Below, piece after piece: positions 14,730 to 16,023 of a stretch of 16,023 nucleotides of DNA. Each line of letters starts with the position of its first letter. Within the stretch, counting starts at the first letter, position 1. The stretch comes from Verrucomicrobiota bacterium. Lineage in GTDB: Bacteria; Verrucomicrobiota; Verrucomicrobiia; Chthoniobacterales; UBA10450. The notes beneath the pieces are model-generated. The model searched no databases. It worked only from the letters and a program-made list of their open reading frames with translations, and was not told where the DNA came from. The stretch covers positions 1 to 16,023 of the forward strand of contig QHNB01000209.1 in NCBI GenBank assembly GCA_003217965.1, written 5' to 3'. Both the position numbers and the translations under genes were made by a program.

Positions 14730-16023
14730 TTAGACCATCAACAGGGCTGGATTCTCGAGCAGTCGTCGCAGTTCCTTTAGATATTCCGCCCCAAGCGCGC
14801 CGTCGATAACACGGTGGTCGCAGCTCATACCGATCTCCAGTCGATCGCCGACAATGATTTGATCACAATCATCGACTACTGGTTTTTTTCGGATGGCTCC
14901 GATGGACAAAATAAATCCCTGCGGCGGATTGATGACGGCGGAAAAGTAATCGATGCCATAGCCGCCCAAATTGGACACGGTGAAGGTACCGCCTTGAAAT
15001 TCCTCCGGCTTCATTCGTTTGTGCCGCGCCCGGTGAGCCAGATCTTTCATTGTCTCACTGATTTCGCGCAGCGTTTTTTTCTGCGCCGCTCGAATTACTG
15101 GCGTAACCAAGCCATCCTCAATGGCGACGGCAACGGCGAGATCGACGTCTTCATATAAAATGATTGCGTCTTGGTCGAACGCGGCATTTACCTTTGGGAC
15201 TCTGACGGCTGCGTCCACGGAAGCTTTGAGAACGAAATCGTTCACCGTGATTTTCGCGGTGTCGCTCTCCTCTCCAGCGGCTTTTAACTCCGCTCTCGCA
15301 GCGACAAGCGGCCCGGCATCCAGATCGATGTTGAGATAAAAATGCGGCACGGGCGCTTTGCTGGCAACGAGTCGCTCAGCGATAATCTTGCGCATGCCGC
15401 TGAGCTGAATCCTCGAGCCCGGCGCTGGCTTGATCGCGGCTGGGGTTTTTTGCGATGGAAGTTGAGCAGGAGCGGCGACCGGCCGGGCCGATTTTGACGC
15501 CGCCCGAACGTCGCTCTCGGTTATGCGACCATCGGGCCCGGTACCGTGAATGGCCGCCAGATCAACTCCAATCTCGCCCGCTAAGCGTCGTGCCACTGGT
15601 GAAGCCTTTATCCGCGCTTCCTCCTTCTGTGGTGGCGGCCCCGTTGGCTGCGTTCGTGGAGGCGACACGCCTGCCTCTACAGGTTTCTCCTGCGGAGGCG
15701 CGGTTTCTTTTTCCTTCGCTTTTGTCGGGGCAGGTTCTTCCGTTTCGCTCGGCTGTTTTTTCGCGCCTTCAGCCGCTTCTTTTTTTGCCTCAGCTTTTTT
15801 GTCACCGTTTTCGCCCGGCTCGCCGATAAAAGCAATGCGTTGGCCGACTTCCACTTTCCCGCCTTCGTCGACGTAAATTTCGGTCAACGTCCCATCCTCA
15901 GGTGATTCCCATTCCATGGTCGCCTTGTCCGTCTCGATTTCGGCCAACAATTCGCCGGCCGCGACCTTCTCGCCTTTTTTCTTCTTCCATGCGACGAGAG
16001 TCCCTTCGGTCATCGTGTCGCTC
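14730..16023 (-). CDS. pdhC: Dihydrolipoamide acetyltransferase, E2 of pyruvate dehydrogenase complex (N-terminus outside window)
   Basis: Transfers the acetyl group from lipoyl-lysine to CoA and forms the core of the 2-oxoacid dehydrogenase complex in the cytoplasm. The frame is open to the window edge, where residues S-D-T precede MTEGTLVAWK, matching the usual LSDTMTEGT at the start of a lipoyl domain; only about ten residues are cut off. Counting from that M: lipoylated lysine K30 in ETDKATME; an Ala/Pro/Lys/Glu-rich linker (70-133); the peripheral subunit-binding domain at about 134-170 (KASPVARRLAGEIGVDL, GTGPDGRI); then the catalytic domain with MRKIIAERL, PHFYLNIDLD, TFTVSNLGGYGI and the active-site HxxxD in SCDHRVIDGA (H400, D404). 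One lipoyl domain only. Pyruvate rather than another 2-oxoacid is likely from the SDTMTEG and INPPQ patterns, but would be settled by the neighbouring E1 genes to the right. Confidence 0.93.
   Translation of the reverse strand, partial: SDTMTEGTLVAWKKKKGEKVAAGELLAEIETDKATMEWESPEDGTLTEIYVDEGGKVEVGQRIAFIGEPGENGDKKAEAKKEAAEGAKKQPSETEEPAPTKAKEKETAPPQEKPVEAGVSPPRTQPTGPPPQKEEARIKASPVARRLAGEIGVDLAAIHGTGPDGRITESDVRAASKSARPVAAPAQLPSQKTPAAIKPAPGSRIQLSGMRKIIAERLVASKAPVPHFYLNIDLDAGPLVAARAELKAAGEESDTAKITVNDFVLKASVDAAVRVPKVNAAFDQDAIILYEDVDLAVAVAIEDGLVTPVIRAAQKKTLREISETMKDLAHRARHKRMKPEEFQGGTFTVSNLGGYGIDYFSAVINPPQGFILSIGAIRKKPVVDDCDQIIVGDRLEIGMSCDHRVIDGALGAEYLKELRRLLENPALLMV

Noticed and set aside
1..16023. 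CRISPR array, rRNA, intact insertion sequence or prophage genes
   Set aside because: No regularly spaced repeats, no rRNA-like sequence and no transposase, integrase or phage structural gene were seen on either strand.

Overview
The window looks like chromosomal DNA of a soil-type Verrucomicrobiota bacterium, most likely of the Chthoniobacterales / 'Candidatus Udaeobacter' kind. This is inferred from remembered resemblance of the TonB receptor, the MFS-like/spermidine-synthase-like protein, the winged-helix methyltransferase and the LON-domain protein to proteins of that group, plus moderately high GC, weak Shine-Dalgarno use and dispersed hairpin repeats. No database search was possible, so the taxonomic call is provisional.

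Layout. 1-1152 (+): C-terminal part of a membrane-anchored TPR protein. 1441-4558 (-): TonB-dependent receptor, split by a frameshift near 3440. 4559-4992: gene-free region rich in hairpins (probable promoter, a 96-bp inverted-repeat element, a terminator-like hairpin, a REP-like double hairpin). 4993-7759 (-): membrane protein with a C-terminal spermidine-synthase-like domain, split by a frameshift near 5918. 8091-9353 (+): citrate/Na+:H+ antiporter-type transporter. 9396-10082 (+) riboflavin synthase and 10126-10800 (+) type I 3-dehydroquinate dehydratase, with a tiny ORF between them that has the best ribosome-binding site I noticed. 10885-11403 (+): LON substrate-binding-domain protein, abutting stop-to-stop 11404-12567 (-), a dGTPase-like HD hydrolase. 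12564-12790 (-): broken small membrane-protein gene coupled to dgt. 12877-13893 (+): SAM methyltransferase. 13962-14438 (+): DUF1232 protein. 14611-14700: dispersed repeat. 14730-16023 (-): dihydrolipoamide acetyltransferase (E2), running off the right edge.

The genes are mostly ordinary metabolism and housekeeping: vitamin B2 and shikimate synthesis, dNTP hydrolysis, pyruvate dehydrogenase, transport. They do not form one dedicated system. The most striking signal is a pattern: four separate genes appear to have lost an internal segment of very roughly 80-110 nt, three with loss of frame (TonB receptor, spermidine-synthase-like protein, small membrane protein) and one in frame (LON protein). 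At two junctions a short perfect inverted repeat lies immediately beside the break. Either this genome suffers recurrent micro-deletions, or the assembly has a systematic defect. Reads across the four junctions would decide.
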